DNA of 64,000 nt from Eleginops maclovinus. Lineage: Eukaryota; Chordata; Actinopteri; Perciformes; Eleginopidae. The position numbers and the translations under genes were made by a program. The stretch's first letter is position 1, and the number at the start of each line of letters is the position of its first letter. Below, piece by piece: positions 60,701-64,000 of this stretch. The notes under the pieces were generated by a model. That model made no database searches. It worked only from the letters and a program-made list of their open reading frames with translations, and was not told where the DNA came from. The DNA is taken from contig NC_086354.1 in the NCBI RefSeq assembly GCF_036324505.1, positions 6,492,217-6,556,216 of the forward strand, in the 5' to 3' direction.

Positions 60701-63237
60701 AACTGAAAACTCACCCGGGGGGGGGTTGAAGTCATTTTGTTTGCTTCTGTTGTCTTTGGGTCAAGCTAATGCAAACCCATGCTTGCTGACTAGTGTTGTC
60801 ATTGGCAAGATGAGGACAGCCTCCCCCCTTCCTCCTCCTCGCCCCCCGGCTGTTAAAAAGCGGGAAGAAGAGGGTAGGAGGGGGAAATCCTAACGCGCTT
60901 TACTCAGTGGTGATGCTGCACTGTTTAGACGGATGGAAGGGGTCGGAGGACAGAAAAAAAAACTAACCCGCTGGGTGTCGGGAAAACAGGAACTGACAGC
61001 ATCTTGGTGTGCTTGTGTTTTTTTAATCTTCCTCACAATCAGTTTTTTGAAACACTTGACCCGTGCTGGTTCCTTTTTGAGAAAGCCGTGGATTCTTCAA
61101 AATCCCCACCTCTTGTCTCTGTCCATCAATCCCTGCCCTCGACATCGGGCAAGGGTCAGGACTCTTGGGGTTTCAATTGCAGTCTTTTTTTTTTTTTACA
61201 ACACATACAGTATATCAGCAGTTTTGGGAGGCCAAAGTCTCTGTTTTGGGAAGTCTTGTGAGGTTGTGTTCACGGCCAGGCTAAGCAAACTGAAGGGATC
61301 AGACGTTGAAGGTTCAGGGTACTGTAAAGTAATGTATATTTTCACGGTTTCTGAACTCTGAGACGTACCACCCTGCGCTTTCTCTCGCCACCAGACTTCC
61401 TCTGGATCTGATTGAATCTGCGTCTAGGTATTTGTTTGGAGAGCGAGAATGAAAAGCGAGAAAGTTAATAACGTGAATCCTGCTGAATGTGGAGGGAAGG
61501 ACCGAATTCCGAGGTTCCCATCAGGCATCAGCGCTCCGACTGTAACCTGAGCTCAACCCAGCTGGACCTTCAAAGGCCAAAGTCAGCTGTGTGTGTGTGT
61601 GTGGATGTGAGGGGTTGAGGGGGCTCAGCAAGTGAAGCGTGTGCTGACATTTGGTTTTGAGAAATCATGCCCCCTCTCTTTCACCACAACCCTCCCTTCC
61701 CTCGGCAGCTCTCGGTGTTGACCTCTACACCCCGGTGCTTTTTCGGTTTTGAGACAGAGTAAGGCAGCGTGTGAGAAAGTGAGTGCCGATGTTTGTTTTC
61801 CTTTGTATCGCCAGATCTGCAGATTTATTCAAAGAGAGACTTGAAAGCCCCACCATTAGTTAAATGTCGCTTTGAAGGGATATGAAAGTGCGTTTTTTCC
61901 AAATTCTGTCAAGAGATTGGAGGCGTCTCCTGGGTACCACAACGTCCACACTCAAATTTCAAAGTCCTCCATTGAAGCCATTGGTAGACGGGGGGAAAAT
62001 AAGCTGTCCCTTTTGGCTAGCATATCTCTAGCACCCACTCTGTTTGTCGGAAGATAAATAAGATCTCTTTGCCTCTTTAAGTGGTTAAAGACACTAAATT
62101 GATCAGACGCAGACACCCCCCGGGGCATCTTATAGCCGGCCTTTTTAAAGTGCACTTGAAAGCCTCGCCAGGAGAGGAGAGATGGCTCTGATACTGTTCG
62201 TGTTTTTTTTTTCTTGTCAGCTAGCAGCAATGGTCTCTAACTTAAAAACATGACACATCCAATGCTGTTAGAGCTAACTCGGGTTTGCGATGAGTTGATG
62301 CAATTCTGAGCGAAAAGGGTTCACTTAAGTCTAAGACAAAGATGCAGTTTTGATTAATTCCAATGCTCATTTACTCATGACAGCATCAGTGTTGGCTTTA
62401 AAAACATGATGGAATAGGTGACTTGAATAAATGTCTGCTGGGAGTTTGTAAAATGTTTGTCAGCTTCTTTCTGTACATCAGTGTTTCCACTTACTGGACT
62501 TTGAGTGAAAGAATCTGTTAACGTCCAGAAAATCTAAATGTCTCCAGTCGTAATGTCCGCTGAAAAGAATTCCCCCCAAGCGAAGTTTGAATCGATAGTA
62601 TGCCTTATAGGCCTTCGTCTATTTTGATATGTTTACAAAAAGGTTTTTTTTTTCGATTTTTGAAAGTTTTGAATATGTAGACATTGTGGAATATGTAAAA
62701 TGTAATGCCATTTTTTTTGCCATTGGGCACAATTCTAATGACGGGACATGTATCATTTGAAATAGCCTACTGATGACAACTTTAAATTTTTTCTGTTTTA
62801 TTATTATTTTTCGGGCCATGAGATGCATTTGAAAAGGGTAGATGGAGGTGGTGGCATGCGTTAAAGACCCGCCAGTCGGTTTAAACCTGCGTTCAAGGTC
62901 ATTCTTTAAATAGCCTTTCTATAAGTTGTTCAGCTTACTAAAAAACAGATTATATATGATCAGAATTTCTCCCATTTGGAAGTTGACATTTTCCGTGACA
63001 CAAAGCAAAACAGAAACGCTGCCGTACATGTGTGTATCTTCCTGTTTATAATGTCTGATACAGCTGACCTCTGCCCATACAGTTGTGCTTGTTGGTGCGT
63101 GTTTGCACAAATCTCCATTCCCACCGTACCAGAGAGGATTCTTCTGCAATGACAACAGCATCGGGCTGACCTATAAGGGCAGCACGGTGTCCACCATCAT
63201 GCTCACAGCCGTGGGCGTCACTGTGCCCGTGGCCTCA
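57747..63237 (+). CDS. plpp3: phospholipid phosphatase 3, first two exons only
   Basis: Exon 1 is 57747-57885, exon 2 is 63083-63237, and the gene continues beyond the window. Exon 1 encodes an N-terminal tail with KNGGSSLNNNN and the start of the first membrane segment (LLVGVDLFCLFL). Exon 2 continues the first helix, then a loop YQRGFFCNDNSIGLTYKG and the second helix (MLTAVGVTVPVAS). The GFFCND block is typical of the LPP/PAP2 family. The N-terminal NGG..LNNN matches PLPP3 rather than PLPP1 or PLPP2. These six-helix membrane enzymes dephosphorylate lysophosphatidic acid, sphingosine-1-phosphate and related lipids on the outer face of the cell; the catalytic motifs lie in exons not present here. 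Phases fit (phase 1, GT-AG). A second in-frame ATG (ATGGCAGG, 57777) has a good context and could be an alternative start. Confidence 0.85.
58009..58479 (+). mobile_element. hAT-like miniature element in plpp3 intron 1
   Basis: Starts CAGAGGTGGAAGAAGTACAC and ends TACTTAACACCACTG, imperfect inverted ends. Inside are repeated ACTTAAGTA, AGTACTTGAGTAAATGTAC and AAAAGTA blocks typical of a very common fish non-autonomous hAT family. TTTACAG occurs at both edges (58005-58011 and 58480-58486) and may be the target duplication. No coding capacity. Confidence 0.7.
58492..63082 (+). other. plpp3: remaining part of plpp3 intron 1
   Basis: No coding exon recognised. Short G, T and GT runs occur (60718-60725, 61186-61198, 61590-61602). 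The stretch from about 60900 to 62230 is richer in GC than the rest of the intron and could hold an alternative promoter or conserved elements; nothing in the sequence proves this. Confidence 0.4.
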
Positions 63238-64000
63238 GTAAGTCCTGCTGTGGTACTGCAAGACAACGAGAGAGAATATGTTGGGACACCCGGTTCCTCC
63301 AACGGTTGGCTGGTGACACGATTGGCTCGACAGGCTCTGAGTCACACTCAGTGGTTATACGTTGCACACCATTAGCTGCAAATCATTTAGACCGTGCATT
63401 ACAGCCAACCATTGGTTTCCATTCTTTTCACAAATGTAAGAAAGGGTATTAAAAGTAATCTATGTGGTAGAAATTCCTAAAAACTGATGAATTAATTGTT
63501 TATTCCATGAAAAAGTCAGAAAATAAAGAAAATGCCTGTCACAGATAAACACATTTAAATTGCCTATTTGTCTGAACAGTTAAAAAAAATGGAGATATTC
63601 AGCTAACTACAAAATAGGAATTAGATAATGCCTCCATTTAAGAAAATCATTTTTGGTTAAGATGACTAAATCAACTTTTGGAAGTATTACCAATCATTTT
63701 CTGTAACGTGATCTTTTTATTCCAACATTTTTGCTGCTCTTTGTAAATCTACAGTCCCATTAAAAATGGAAACTAATGGCAGCCTGAGTAGAGTGTAAAA
63801 TTGCTTTGGAAAATGGCCATCAGCAAAAGGGAAAAAAAATCAGTTTTGGGCCCTAATAAAGTCTCGAATAATAAGACTGAAAATGAAACAAACCTGGAGT
63901 CATTATTTCTTGATCAGCCACAGATCACAGCCACAGAATGGATGGAGCCTGTCCCAGATGTTCCCTCGTTGCCTCTTGCTTGTACCTGCGACCTCTGTAA
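63238..64000 (+). other. plpp3: plpp3 intron 2, truncated by the window end
   Basis: Donor TCA|GTAAGTCC at 63238. No third exon matching the family (GEFYRIYY-like block) was found before the end of the window. Confidence 0.6.

Noticed and set aside
63931..63990. Candidate third plpp3 exon after ATCACAG
   Set aside because: The translation does not show the GEFYRIYY-type block expected after exon 2, so it is left as intron.

Overview
The window is nuclear DNA from a ray-finned (teleost) fish. The evidence is the split-gene structure, long CA/GT microsatellites, fish-type mobile elements (Tc1, hAT, L2-like LINE, Copia) and, above all, the gene order. From left to right it holds the 3' part of dab1 (+), c8b (+), c8a (-), fyb2 (+) and the start of plpp3 (+). 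From established knowledge this is the block PLPP3-PRKAA2-FYB2-C8A-C8B-DAB1 of human chromosome 1p32, read in reverse with all relative orientations kept. PRKAA2 is the one member not found. No species can be named from the sequence alone.

Positions 1-24350 are dab1, the cytoplasmic adaptor of Reelin signalling. Bases 1-5683 are intron (the first coding exon lies outside the window). Twelve coding exons follow, encoding the PTB domain, the phosphotyrosine cluster and a divergent C-terminal region, then a probably spliced 3' UTR. Positions 24350-26190 are intergenic. Positions 26247-38342 are c8b (12 exons). Its 6.3-kb first intron carries an L2-like LINE that was split by a Tc1 element with an intact transposase frame. 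Positions 38343-39565 separate the tail-to-tail c8b and c8a genes and contain a complete 827-bp hAT-type element with a perfect 8-bp target duplication. Positions 39648-47542 (minus strand) are c8a (11 exons). Its terminal thrombospondin exon is displaced 3.2 kb from the rest of the gene by an intron holding a deleted Copia retrotransposon with a 5-bp target duplication.

From a 645-bp divergent intergenic space, fyb2 runs right (48188-56495, 19 exons, adaptor with a proline-rich stretch, a YEDV motif and an SH3-like domain). It is followed after 1.25 kb by plpp3 exon 1 (57747-57885) and exon 2 (63083-63237); the rest of plpp3 lies beyond the window.

c8a and c8b encode two subunits of complement C8, part of the membrane attack complex. 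They share every intron phase and several exon lengths. The only structural difference is that c8a exon 10 (226 nt) equals c8b exons 10+11 (154+72 nt). I found no sign of a new gene system. The strongest second-look items are the reconstructed c8a last exon, a GC-AG intron in c8a, the target-duplication-defined transposons, a GT repeat right at a dab1 splice acceptor, the missing prkaa2, and similar liver-factor motifs ahead of c8a and c8b. All gene models are manual splice predictions checked only for frame, phase and family similarity.
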